DNA of 64,000 nucleotides from an uncultured Myxococcales bacterium (lineage in GTDB: Bacteria > Myxococcota_A > UBA9042), in the NCBI GenBank assembly GCA_903929795.1, contig CAIYWC010000185.1, positions 1-64,000 on the forward strand, given 5' to 3'. The notes below the pieces were generated by a model, which was not told the origin of the DNA, ran no database searches, and worked only from the letters and a program-made list of their open reading frames with translations. Made by a program: the position numbers and the translations under genes. This document shows positions 8,901 through 16,587 of the stretch, one piece after another (the first letter of the stretch is position 1; every line of letters starts with the position of its first letter).

Positions 8901-9096
8901 GCACCCGGAGGTCTCGCTGCAGATGTACGCGTTGGGTGCAATCGCGCTGGGGGCGCCGCAACCCGGGTGGCTGAACGCGGCGCGGCGGCACGCGCGGCTG
9001 CTGCCGGCCCAGCACGGGGATCTGCGGCTGGACATCCTTTCACCCGCGGAAGCGGTTGCGGCGGTCCGGCGCACTGGATCGAGACCCAACCTCTGA
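5962..9096 (+). CDS. Ser/Thr protein kinase fused to a P-loop ATPase and helical repeat tail
   Basis: 1044 residues. The start at ATG 5962 follows a GGAAGG; a GTG at 5944 is possible. Residues 36-290 are a complete kinase: Gly loop GTGGFGIVY, Lys65, catalytic HRDLKPANV (Asp151), DFG at 169-171 and GTPGYLAPEQ. A second nucleotide-binding domain follows, with Walker A GSSGCGKT at 323-330 and an LVLFADDWE stretch resembling a Walker B. The remaining 500 residues are Ala/Leu-rich helices that look like TPR-type repeats. The layout resembles the STPK-AAA/STAND regulators of myxobacteria, which sense an input through the repeat tail. No transmembrane helix is seen, so it should be cytoplasmic. Confidence 0.9.
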   Translation: MTSPRIKSPKATRAERPRSRVQPVAVDVPIVVGGRYAIQGEVGTGGFGIVYRATDLLTGDAVAVKAMRGLGEVALQRVRREVAALRLLALPGVVRLLDEVTEGNDRFLIMELLEGKPFPAGRHAWPELAPVAIALLETLHRVHQSGVVHRDLKPANVLVSADGRPTILDFGISRGEPVGTTITGEGAVLGTPGYLAPEQLMGQRADTRSDLYAVGIMLFEALAGRSPHATGPGGSRSVEARVTMVPPSLRSVQPAVPQEVAEVVDRLLAPQPHHRPASAAEVCSLLRGEGLVDAEPMGWLGPSQSLTEAIARIMCGESVVVTGSSGCGKTRALREIALELQLAGRPVLWLRPSRIPFGSLVALRPPDAALAGLGLLEAATAVRDHLLLHARDLVLFADDWELLDRWSADVLDSARPHICLVRSQTAAAPGAVNLQPFDESALRGLFLGQQRLLHEPEDAASLLYQRTGGQPRAVRTEVEVWVRAGLATWSDGRVAVSRNNLNRLRATMIAVPMSDTDLDPLGAQPADWAESVSISSELAIDPFLRDLLVWMQLAWPNSTAPVMAAAMALPPWQVEAGLAQLVAMGAARRVQGGRHEPRTRATVGGLWTPEQAAAAHKALAEVLPSGTERRLFHLVAAGETHAIATEAATVARALMHAGKIGDAEAIVTESLRAIRDEGGARTSEPLLSLLVQLAWATGSVRALELAKYEVQRGQPAGEDTPLSALVEAAVLASKGTGAAVLQQSSDVPAFADEALDTLRQAVRKHAARGCLPELDAAVVADIEAWATKRGTPAAQAHAQLWKARLQYRQGKFAEAAQLDQAAAQSPELPLHLRLTTMTYGASALLSAFQYAEAKAMAAQALSIADAGRHIQASARAEWILRAAEYRSCEPLQADLEWATSVASAGLGQIAVPIMLTEATIAWRAGDLAGCAVIARPAAELAREHGMEPFGGLLRLLLAIADPDLPRPEPAQIAREAEAAGHPEVSLQMYALGAIALGAPQPGWLNAARRHARLLPAQHGDLRLDILSPAEAVAAVRRTGSRPNL

Positions 9097-9273
9097 GCGG
9101 AGCCGCCCCGGCAATCTGCGCGGCAGAGATGGCGCCACGGCCAGAATCGCCTACCTTGGGGCTGGATGGCGCCGGTGCAGGATGTCTTCCGGCGCTTGTC
9201 CAAGTCGCTGGCGCGCCTGCTTTTGCGTCAGGCGCGATGTCGCGCAGGTCGCGACGATTCAAGGAGTTTTGCG

Positions 9274-9564
9274 ATGAGTGAATTCAAAGACAAAGTGTCC
9301 GAAGCGGCTGAAGCCATCAAGCACGCCGTGACGGAGACGGCCAGCAAGGTCGTGCACGCCGCGACCGAGGCGCTGCACCACAGTGAGCACGCTGTCGATC
9401 ACGCGGCGAACCAAGCGACGCGCGCGACGGTCCAAGCGGCCGGCAAGGTCGAGCACGCCGGCGACAAGGTGACGAAAAAAGCCCAGCATGCCGCGCACGT
9501 GACCGGGGACAAGCTCAAGGTCGCGGGCGAGAAGCTGAAGAACGTCGGCGTGTCGCCAAGCTGA
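9274..9564 (+). CDS. Small amphipathic-helix (LEA-like) protein
   Basis: 96 residues from ATG 9274 with AAGGAG 7 nt upstream. The whole protein is charged and alanine-rich, with repeating 11-residue-like patterns such as AAEAIKHAVTETASKVVHAA, many His and Lys and no cysteine. Such proteins form long amphipathic helices and are often linked to stress or desiccation protection. This is a compositional resemblance only. It is followed by a strong hairpin. Confidence 0.75.
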   Translation: MSEFKDKVSEAAEAIKHAVTETASKVVHAATEALHHSEHAVDHAANQATRATVQAAGKVEHAGDKVTKKAQHAAHVTGDKLKVAGEKLKNVGVSPS

Positions 9565-9624
9565 CCGACGGGCTCGGCCGTTCTTGTGGGTCTCCGCGAG
9601 ACGCGCGCCCGGGCGCACGAAGCG

Positions 9625-9657
9625 ACGGAGCAGGGGCCACGCCGGCCCTTGCTCCGT
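9625..9657. terminator. 14-bp hairpin after the LEA-like gene
   Basis: 9625-9638 pairs with 9644-9657 (13 Watson-Crick pairs and one G-T pair) around a 5-nt loop. It lies 60 bp after the stop codon of the small helical protein and before the next start. No long T-run follows. Confidence 0.5.
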
Positions 9658-9746
9658 GCACAAACGCGGGCCACGGCCCGGTTGCAGCGGTTCGCGGCGG
9701 GCCGTATCCTCTGGCCGCCTTCGGGTGAGGGCACCGAGGGACGGTC

Positions 9747-10691
9747 ATGGGTGAGCGGCGACTTCTGCGGGCAGCGGCCGTTTGTGCATGTGCGTGGCTG
9801 GCCGCGTGCAGCGATCCAACGCCAACGATGCCCCAAGCCCAATTTGCCGGCGCTGACGACGCGGGCGCCGACGCAGTCGCACCCACAGACGTTGCGTCGG
9901 CCAACGACGCTGCGCCGCCGCCGGATGCGTCCGTCGCAAATGACGTGCCGACGCTGGCGGATCTTGTGTTCTTGCCGGACACGCCGCTCGCAAACGACGT
10001 GCCGAAGCTGGCGGACTTGGTCTTCCTGCCGGATGCCCCGGTCGCGGACGACGCCCCTGAGCCGCCGGATGTCGCGGTTGGCGTGGACCTCATCTCGTGG
10101 CCGGATGTCCAAGTGGCGACCTGCGGCGATGGCCTCTGCTCGCCGCCCCTGGAGACCGCGGCCACGTGCGCGGCCGACTGCGCGCCCCCCGGCTGGGTGC
10201 CGTGTGCGGCGTCCGCGTGCGCCAGCGCAGCTTCCGCCTGCCAGGCGAGTTCCGGTTGTGCGTCCACGCTCGCGTGCGCAAGCGCCTGCGCGTCCGCATC
10301 CTGCGTGCAAGCGTGCACGACCGCGACAGCTTACAACACCGTCAGCGGCACCGTCGCGCCTCTGGTGCAATGCGCCATCACCGCCGGGTGCATCGCGCCA
10401 TTCGACGCCGGCCCCGGCGGCGGGCCAAACAGCTGCGGCGACGGCAAATGCGCCAACGGCGAGACGCACTTGACTTGCCCCAAGGACTGCGGCTTCCCGG
10501 TCACCGCCAATGAGCAATGCCAGGTGCTGAACTGCGCGGGCAGCTATGCGGCCTGCGCGGGCGACAAGGGCTGCGTGGCCGCGGCGACCTGCTACAACGA
10601 GTACGGCAGCGTGAACGCGTGCGCGGGCTTCGGTCAGACCGCCAACGAGCTGGGCGCGCTCATCAACTGCATCGCGCAATCCTGCCCCTGA
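9747..10691 (+). CDS. Cys-rich lipoprotein with two CGDGxC modules
   Basis: 314 residues. Lipobox LAAC with Cys21; the mature N-terminus is an Asp/Ala/Pro-rich stalk (residues 22-120). The stalk contains an 18-residue tandem duplication (64-81 and 82-99). Two modules of the form CGDGxCxxxETxxxCxxDC begin at residues 126 and 230; each is followed by a block of paired cysteines, so the protein is internally repeated. This module type is common in secreted proteins of Myxococcota-like bacteria, and its function is not established. It is probably surface-exposed or periplasmic. The start at 9747 has only a weak ribosome site. Confidence 0.8.
   Translation: MGERRLLRAAAVCACAWLAACSDPTPTMPQAQFAGADDAGADAVAPTDVASANDAAPPPDASVANDVPTLADLVFLPDTPLANDVPKLADLVFLPDAPVADDAPEPPDVAVGVDLISWPDVQVATCGDGLCSPPLETAATCAADCAPPGWVPCAASACASAASACQASSGCASTLACASACASASCVQACTTATAYNTVSGTVAPLVQCAITAGCIAPFDAGPGGGPNSCGDGKCANGETHLTCPKDCGFPVTANEQCQVLNCAGSYAACAGDKGCVAAATCYNEYGSVNACAGFGQTANELGALINCIAQSCP
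9936..10043 (+). repeat. Two 54-bp tandem units inside a lipoprotein gene
   Basis: Units 9936-9989 and 9990-10043 encode 18-residue repeats differing at three positions. They share the core LADLVFLPD and remain in frame, so they lengthen the stalk of the CGDGxC lipoprotein. Confidence 0.8.
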
Positions 10692-10800
10692 TTTCCTCAC
10701 CTGACGACCCGATTCGAATACGCCGTTTCGTCGGGCCGATTTGGCGCATTGCGGACTGGCCGCGGCTGGTTGAGCGCCGGCTTCCGTCAGCATCTACACA

Positions 10801-10934
10801 TCCTGACTCCAATCGAACACCAGAATCCACCAGGCAGAACTGTTGCATTTCGGACTGGGACCACGAGCGTGCACCTCCGGTGGCACGCCGCGGTGCGGGG
10901 GGCGTTGACGTTGGAATTCCGTCAGCGTGTAGCG
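10801..10934 (-). repeat. Dispersed element family 1, copy A
   Basis: One of five related ~135-bp intergenic segments. Diagnostic blocks are TTGCATTTCGGACTGG (10843-10858), the hairpin CGTGCACC-TCC-GGTGGCACG and the end GTCAGCGTGTAGCG. The end carrying that last block lies 5 bp from the stop codon of the minus-strand TPR/barrel gene, so the element would be the start of its 3' untranslated region. Confidence 0.8.
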
Positions 10935-10938
10935 TTCG

Positions 10939-12081
10939 TCAGTAGCCGAGGCCGATGGCGATGCCGACGTGCTGCGTGCCCAGCTCGGCAATCAGCGCCA
11001 ATGGGCCGAATTTGTACATGCCGCCGAGGTCGACGCCAAAGCCGGGGCCCTGGTTCGAGCGGTCGACGACCTGGAGGTACGTGCCGTCATCCTGGCGCAC
11101 TGTGGCCTTGGTGACAAAGCCGGCGACGTGCCAGTCCAGGTGCGGCCGGACATACGCGATCACGTTGGGATAGAACCGCACGAACCAGTTGACGCCCAGC
11201 CGCGGGATCACGTCCTGGGCGGCGCCAAACGACCAGACGATCGAGGCAGCGACGTCCACGGCAAAGTAGTGCTGGAACTGCGCCAGCGGCCGCAGCGGGC
11301 TGACCGGAATCGACAGGCGTGCGGTCGTGTGCGAACCGGGACCCCACGCCGCGCTCTCGCCAAGGGAGCCGCCAAATGGGCCCCAGCCATCGACATCGGC
11401 TGGCGTCGGTGCTTGGGCCGGTGCAACGGTCGGCGCCTCGGTCGTTTGCGCGGGCGCAGGCGTCACGGGCTTGGCGCCCAAGCCGTGCAGCAGCGTCTCC
11501 GCCGTCGCGCGCCCCGGCGCGTCCGTCGCCGCCACTTGCAAGTACGTCTGCAGATGGCCAATCGCCGCCGGTTTGTCGCCGCGCTTGCGCTCCAGCACCG
11601 CCGCCTTCAGCAGCGGCTCAGGCGCGTCCGGCGTCATCCGCCAGGCCTCCAGGTAGAGCGTGCAGGCCAGCAGCTCGTCGCCCGCGTCCTCGGCTTTGCG
11701 CGCATCAGCGGCCTTTTGGCGGGCCAGCTCCGCGCGCAAGCTGGCCAGGTACTTTTCCGCCTTGCGAAAACGCGCCGGATCCGAGTTCGGCAGCGACAGG
11801 AACGCCACGTAATCGCGCTCGGCGTGCTCGAGATCGCGCCCAGCATGCGCCGCCCGCGCCGCGCCGTACAGGTACGCCGGCTCGGTCTTGTCGATGTGGA
11901 ATGCCTCGCGGTAGAGGCCTTCCGCTTCCGCCATATGCCCGGCTTCAAAGGCTTTTGCCGCTCGGGTCGCCAGCGCAGCCGCGGCATTTTTGCCCGGCTG
12001 GACCGCGTGCGCCCGCAGCGGTCCGACGGCGGCCAGCAGCAGCAGCCCGGTCAGCAGCATCTTGGCCAGAAAGCGCACCAT
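10939..12081 (-). CDS. Secreted TPR protein with C-terminal beta-barrel-like domain
   Basis: 380 residues from ATG 12081; a TTG at 12090 is less likely. A signal peptide ends near LRAHA (about residue 25). Residues 35-190 contain TPR-like helical repeats (AFEAGHMAEAEGLYREAF and AIGHLQTYLQVA are typical). An Ala/Pro/Thr-rich linker follows to about residue 230. The last 140 residues are aromatic and glycine-rich with alternating polarity, ending GTQHVGIAIGLGY, as in an outer-membrane barrel. The TPR part would face the periplasm. Function unknown. Its stop codon abuts element family 1, copy A. Confidence 0.8.
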   Translation of the reverse strand: MVRFLAKMLLTGLLLLAAVGPLRAHAVQPGKNAAAALATRAAKAFEAGHMAEAEGLYREAFHIDKTEPAYLYGAARAAHAGRDLEHAERDYVAFLSLPNSDPARFRKAEKYLASLRAELARQKAADARKAEDAGDELLACTLYLEAWRMTPDAPEPLLKAAVLERKRGDKPAAIGHLQTYLQVAATDAPGRATAETLLHGLGAKPVTPAPAQTTEAPTVAPAQAPTPADVDGWGPFGGSLGESAAWGPGSHTTARLSIPVSPLRPLAQFQHYFAVDVAASIVWSFGAAQDVIPRLGVNWFVRFYPNVIAYVRPHLDWHVAGFVTKATVRQDDGTYLQVVDRSNQGPGFGVDLGGMYKFGPLALIAELGTQHVGIAIGLGY

Positions 12082-12336
12082 CCGCGACAAGCCTCGGCGG
12101 ACCCACCGCGCGACGATGCGCCGACGATACTACGGCGCCCGCGGTCAGACAACGGGCGGCAAACACTTTGAAATGACGCCGAATCCGAGCGGTCGATGAG
12201 AAAATTCCAACGCGTCGCCCAGCAGGCGTAGCCCATGATGGCGCTGCGGTGCGCGTGACCTACCCTGCAAGACGAGGCGGCGTGCCCGCGCGCGCTGCGG
12301 TCGTTGATCAGTCGGGCTCAGCCCACGGAGGTTCAA

Positions 12337-12924
12337 GTGAAAACGTTGTCATTTTCGGTGCCTGCAGCCATCGGCGCGTTGGTGCTCGCGATCGCCTTCA
12401 GCCCAACGCCCGCGTTGGCCCAGCTCAGCGTGCAGGTCGGCGCGCCGGCGCCGGAGTTTCAAATCCAAATCGGCGGGCCCCTTGTCGCCATTGGCCCGGG
12501 AATCTGGGTGCTGCCCAACAGCGACGACGAAGTCTTCTTCAACGGCGGCTGGTATTGGGCGCGCAGCCACGGCCGCTGGTACCGCTCGCACGGCCGGCGG
12601 GGCGGGTGGGCCGTCGTCCAGGATGGTTACGTGCCGCGGCCGCTGATCGGCATGGCGCCCGGTCGCTACCGGCAGTTTCACGCGCCCGACCACGCGCGGA
12701 TGATGCCGGCGCGCGGCTGGCAAACCGGCGGCGTGGTGCGTCAGCCGCCGCGGATGCAGCCCCAAGGCCGCCCAGTGATGCAACAGCGGCAGGCGCCGAT
12801 GCAACAGCGGCAGGCGCCGATGCAGCAGCGGCAGGCGCCAATGCAGCAACAGCGCGCGCCAATGCAACAGCGGCAGGCGCCAATGCAGCGCGGTGGCGGG
12901 CACGAAGGTCACGGCGGGCGGTAG
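12337..12924 (+). CDS. Secreted protein with MQQRQAP tandem repeats
   Basis: 195 residues. The GTG start at 12337 is chosen because GGAGG stands 5 nt upstream and a clean signal peptide follows (cleavage after ALA, residue 28). The mature N-terminal half contains a Trp/Tyr-rich segment (FNGGWYWARSHGRWYRSHGRR) that recalls YXWGXW-type exported proteins. The C-terminal half is five seven-residue repeats rich in Gln, Met and Pro, then a Gly/His tail. It is probably periplasmic or outer-surface. Function unknown. Confidence 0.75.
   Translation: MKTLSFSVPAAIGALVLAIAFSPTPALAQLSVQVGAPAPEFQIQIGGPLVAIGPGIWVLPNSDDEVFFNGGWYWARSHGRWYRSHGRRGGWAVVQDGYVPRPLIGMAPGRYRQFHAPDHARMMPARGWQTGGVVRQPPRMQPQGRPVMQQRQAPMQQRQAPMQQRQAPMQQQRAPMQQRQAPMQRGGGHEGHGGR
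12778..12882 (+). repeat. Five 21-bp tandem repeats within a coding region
   Basis: Five in-frame 21-bp units starting with ATGCA encode MQQRQAP or close variants (codons 148-182 of the GTG-start gene). Units one and two are identical. A partial sixth unit follows. This is a likely site of length variation by slippage. Confidence 0.85.
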
Positions 12925-13000
12925 ACGCTGGCGACACCGTACTCCGATTCTGCGACACTCTGCGCAGCCCGCGGTGTCGGGTCGGCGCTGGAGGTCGGGG

Positions 13001-13792
13001 ATGCAGGACAAAATCGTCGTGATTACCGGCGCGAGCATGGGCATCGGCGCGGCGCTCGCCCGCCAGCTCGGCCAGCAGCGGGCGATCCCGGTCGTGGTTG
13101 CGCGCAGCCGGATGGAGCTGGATGCGGTGGCGGCGGAGGCTCACCCGTTGGCGCTGGCGATCGTCGCGGATGTCACGCAGCGCGCCGACGTGCAGCGCGT
13201 GGTCGCCGAGACGCTGGCGCGGTTTGGCCGCATCGACGCGTGGGTGAACAACGTTGGGCGCGGGATTTCCCGGCCGGTGTTGCAGCTGACCGACGACGAC
13301 ATCGACGCCATGATGGCGGTCAACGTGAAATCGGCGCTGTATGGTATGCAAGCCGTGATGCCGCATTTTCAGGAGCGCGGTGTCGGCCATATCATCAATG
13401 TTTCCTCGATGTTGGGGCGTATTCCGTTTGCGTCAGTTCGCTCGGCGTACAGTGCATCCAAGGCGTTTCTCAATTCACTTACCATCAATCTGCGCATGGA
13501 TTTGCGCACAGATTATCCCCATATTCACGTATCCACCGTCTATCCTGGCGTTGTGGCGACGGAATTTGGCCTGCGCGCGTTGGGCGGCGGTCACGATTCG
13601 CGGCAATTTCCCGGCGCGGCGACGCCAGAAGAGATCGCCGACGCGATTGTCGGCTGTCTGCTTCGCCCGCGGGCGGACGTGTACACGCGCCCGGGCCAGC
13701 ACGCGCAAGTTGCGGCGTATTTTGCCGCAGAAGACGTCGCGACGGTGGAAGCGGGCTTTGGCGGGCCTCCCGTCGGCAAGCCGCGCGGATAG
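13001..13792 (+). CDS. Short-chain dehydrogenase/reductase
   Basis: 263 residues from ATG 13001 with GGAGG 6 nt upstream. It has the classical SDR features: cofactor motif TGASMGIG near residue 10, NNVG near 83, a Ser in INVSSM, and the YSASK catalytic pair followed by PGVVATEF. It therefore binds NAD(P)H and oxidises or reduces an unknown alcohol/ketone in the cytoplasm. The centre of the gene (13381-13560) is only about 50% GC, well below the flanks. Confidence 0.9.
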   Translation: MQDKIVVITGASMGIGAALARQLGQQRAIPVVVARSRMELDAVAAEAHPLALAIVADVTQRADVQRVVAETLARFGRIDAWVNNVGRGISRPVLQLTDDDIDAMMAVNVKSALYGMQAVMPHFQERGVGHIINVSSMLGRIPFASVRSAYSASKAFLNSLTINLRMDLRTDYPHIHVSTVYPGVVATEFGLRALGGGHDSRQFPGAATPEEIADAIVGCLLRPRADVYTRPGQHAQVAAYFAAEDVATVEAGFGGPPVGKPRG

Positions 13793-14013
13793 ACGCAATC
13801 CGCGGCTGGTCCTCCGCTTTTGCCTGGCTGGCGTCGTCGCCGATCCCGTCGCCGCGTGCATCGCTTTGCGGACCCCGGACAACGCGACGGCGGACGACGC
13901 TCCTGCGGGCATGTGGGCTGTCGGCTTGACGCGGCCCTTGAACGCGCCAAACTGGACCGCAGGTCGCCAGGCGATCGGTCGGGGCGCAATCAACGCGTAA
14001 ACGTGGCTATCCT

Positions 14014-14562
14014 ATGAAACAACTTGGTCTTTCCTTCGTCATCCTGCTAGCTTGCGGCGCCGCCGCGTCATCCACAACTGCGTTCGCGTCCGGGCCAGTT
14101 CCGCTGGGGACCGCGCCGGCCAAACCCCAGGTCGATCCCAACGCGGGCAGCTTCAAGTTCAAGGAAGAGACCCATGATTTCGGAGCCGTACCGGAAGGCC
14201 CGCTGGCGGAGACGGATTTCGAATTCAAGAACGTCGGCAAGAAGCCGATCAACATCACGGAGGCGCACGGCAGCTGCGGGTGCCTGGTGCCCAACTGGCC
14301 GCATGAGCCGGTCCTGCCGGGCAAGAAAGGCGTGATTCACGTGGCGTACAACACCCAGGGCCGGGCGGGAATGATCATGAAAGACGTGACGATCAACTCG
14401 GATGCGCTGCAAAGTCCGATGGTTTTGCACGTTCGGGGGACCGTCACGCCCAAGCCCGTGGATCCAAACGCGCCGCCGCTGCCTCCGCCGCCTCCGCCGC
14501 CGCCGCCCAAGCCGCTGCCGCCCAAGCACCGGCTGCCGGTCCCCAATGCGCCGCAGAATTAG
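14014..14562 (+). CDS. Exported DUF1573-family protein
   Basis: 182 residues with an N-terminal export signal (possible lipobox at Cys14, or cleavage after AFA near residue 26). Residues 45-150 are an immunoglobulin-like DUF1573 domain: HDFGAVPEG, FKNVGKKPINI and the typical HGSCGCLVP motif. The last 30 residues are a polyproline tail that may reach through peptidoglycan. The family's function is unknown. The stop lies 18 bp from the convergent M2 peptidase gene. Confidence 0.85.
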   Translation: MKQLGLSFVILLACGAAASSTTAFASGPVPLGTAPAKPQVDPNAGSFKFKEETHDFGAVPEGPLAETDFEFKNVGKKPINITEAHGSCGCLVPNWPHEPVLPGKKGVIHVAYNTQGRAGMIMKDVTINSDALQSPMVLHVRGTVTPKPVDPNAPPLPPPPPPPPPKPLPPKHRLPVPNAPQN

Positions 14563-14580
14563 CTCGCCAGCGTCGCCCGG

Positions 14581-16398
14581 CTACTTCCCGGAATTCTTGG
14601 CGTTCTCCGCTTCCAGCCACACCTGCAGCGGCTTGAAATAGGCCACCATCGCGCGCGTTGACAAATCCTCGCCGGTCGCCTCTTTCAGCACCACGCGCCA
14701 ATCGCGGGTCGCGCCTTGCTCCAGGATTTTCTTAAGGAATTTGCCAACTTCCTTGTTGCCATAATAGTTGCAGCTGTGCGGATCCTGCTTGAGGATTTTG
14801 CGGGCAATATACTCATGCAGCTGATATTTCAGGACGGTTGCGATGGCGTAGTCGTAGTACTGCGCCGGATCGTCGTTGATGTGCGTCTTGGTGCACGCAT
14901 CGCAAGCGGTCGGGTCCGTCAGCCGCGCGGCATCCGGTGGCGCGACGTTCTGGTATTGTGCCACCAGGTTCCACCACGTCTCTTGCCACTTCTCCGGCGG
15001 CAGGTTCTTCTCATACAGCTGGTACTCAAACTCTGTCATCACGCCCGCCGACCACGGCAGGAACGCGATCGTGTGCTCCAGCGCTTCATTCAACAAAAAC
15101 GCCGTCTGGTCGACTTTCATCCCGTCGGGCAGGATCTTCTCCTGCTGCAAATAGGGCACTTGGCCGGCGGCGATCGCGATCAGCTCGCCAATCCCTTCGT
15201 GAAACGCGCGGTTGGCGCCTTCACGCAGCAGCGGCGGCACACCCGGACGGGAATAGCTCATGTAGTAGTAAATGTGCCCCAGCTCGTGATGCGCGGTCGA
15301 AAACCACTCGCTGTCGCTCTCCACGCTCATCAGCGAGCGGACATCCTTGTCCAAGTCCATGTGCCAGGCGGACGCATGGCTATTTTTCTTGCGCGGGTTC
15401 CCGGCGGGCACCGGATATAGGTCCGACTTGGCCCAAAACAACGCCGGCAGCGGCGCGAAACCCATGGACACGTAAAACTTTTCCGCCTGCTTGACGATCC
15501 ACTGCGGCGTGCGGTCCTTGAAGTACTGGTCCAGCTCCACGCCGGGCGCCAGCGCCACCCAATTCTGCGCCCAACGGTTGGTCAGCCAGTGCGCGGGAAT
15601 CGCGTCCTTGGGCTCAGGCTGGTTGTACCGCGCCGCCAGCGCATGGCGCGTCCACGTGTGCAGCGCCTGGTACAGCGGCTTGGTGTCGGCCAAAAAGCCC
15701 TGATTCAGCTTGCGCATTTCGTCCACGCTCATGCCGTATTCCGACACCTGCAGGGCAAAAAACGAGCTGAATCCCATCTCGCGGGCCAGCTGGTTGCGCA
15801 GCTTTTGCAGCTTGACCAGGCCCGCCTTGAGCGGCCGTCCGAGTTCCTTCGACGCGTTCCAGACGTTCAACCGCTCCGCCATGTCGTTGGACGCGCGCAG
15901 CACGCCGTCGATGTCATTTGCCGACACCGGATGGGCGCACTTGCCGTCAAGCCCGAGCGGCGCCAGACAGTAGACAAAGCCGTCTTGCAGGCTCGCCTGC
16001 TGGCTCTCCGCTTCGATGCGCGCGTCGACGACCGCGGGGATCGTCCCCGGCGCGCTGGCCGCCTTGAACAGGATTGCCTGCAGCTGCCGCACCTGCAGCG
16101 GCGTCAATTTGTTCTTCTGGTCCAGCCACTTGCGCGTCTCCGCGATGATGCCTGGATTGCCCATGAACGCCGCCGCCATCTGGCCCGACGCGGTCCGCCG
16201 GCCGTCATTGCGATCGCTCACGTCGGTCGACGCCGCCCAGGCATTCTCGTTGTCGACCGTGGAAAGCCGCTGGTACAGGCCGTTGTACAGGTCCAAAAAG
16301 CCCTGAGCGGTCGTTTGCACCGGCGTCAGCTTGGGGGGCAGCGCCCCGACAGTCGGCACCGCGATTTGGGACGCGAAGAGCAGGGCGATGATCAGCAT
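14581..16398 (-). CDS. M2-family peptidyl-dipeptidase (ACE-like)
   Basis: 605 residues from ATG 16398, with GGAGG 6 nt upstream. A signal peptide is followed by an all-helical zinc peptidase. The zinc motif HELGH is at 371-375, and the third ligand is probably in EGIGELIA about 25 residues on. Other family segments are present, such as YFKDRTPQWIV and SEWFSTAHHELGH. Peptidases of this family remove dipeptides from the C-terminus of peptides; in bacteria they are periplasmic and probably nutritional. The length matches one ACE catalytic domain. Confidence 0.92.
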   Translation of the reverse strand: MLIIALLFASQIAVPTVGALPPKLTPVQTTAQGFLDLYNGLYQRLSTVDNENAWAASTDVSDRNDGRRTASGQMAAAFMGNPGIIAETRKWLDQKNKLTPLQVRQLQAILFKAASAPGTIPAVVDARIEAESQQASLQDGFVYCLAPLGLDGKCAHPVSANDIDGVLRASNDMAERLNVWNASKELGRPLKAGLVKLQKLRNQLAREMGFSSFFALQVSEYGMSVDEMRKLNQGFLADTKPLYQALHTWTRHALAARYNQPEPKDAIPAHWLTNRWAQNWVALAPGVELDQYFKDRTPQWIVKQAEKFYVSMGFAPLPALFWAKSDLYPVPAGNPRKKNSHASAWHMDLDKDVRSLMSVESDSEWFSTAHHELGHIYYYMSYSRPGVPPLLREGANRAFHEGIGELIAIAAGQVPYLQQEKILPDGMKVDQTAFLLNEALEHTIAFLPWSAGVMTEFEYQLYEKNLPPEKWQETWWNLVAQYQNVAPPDAARLTDPTACDACTKTHINDDPAQYYDYAIATVLKYQLHEYIARKILKQDPHSCNYYGNKEVGKFLKKILEQGATRDWRVVLKEATGEDLSTRAMVAYFKPLQVWLEAENAKNSGK

Positions 16399-16477
16399 GG
16401 AAACCTCCGGCGCGCGAGTGTAGGCGCGGGCGCGCGCGGCGGCAACTTCCGGCGGAGAACCCGATCTGGAAACATTC

Positions 16478-16493
16478 TTGACATATTTGTCTA
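16478..16493. promoter_or_regulatory. Imperfect palindrome in a divergent promoter region
   Basis: TTGACA-TATT-TGTCTA forms an inverted repeat with one mismatch in the 189-bp gap between the divergent M2 peptidase and porin genes. It could be a regulator site, or the TTGACA could be a -35 box, but no good -10 lies at the right distance. Confidence 0.25.
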
Positions 16494-16587
16494 GCACCGA
16501 CGCAAGCGTCTTGCGGTGCGCCATCCCGCGGGTGTACGCATGCGACCGCCGTTGGCCAACTACACGCGGCGAGAAGGGCCCTGCGTG

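Noticed and set aside
5923-9015. 1030-residue open frame antisense to the kinase gene
   Set aside because: Arg/Gln/His-rich composition with no domains. It mirrors the codon bias of the kinase on the other strand, where motifs and start signals are clear.
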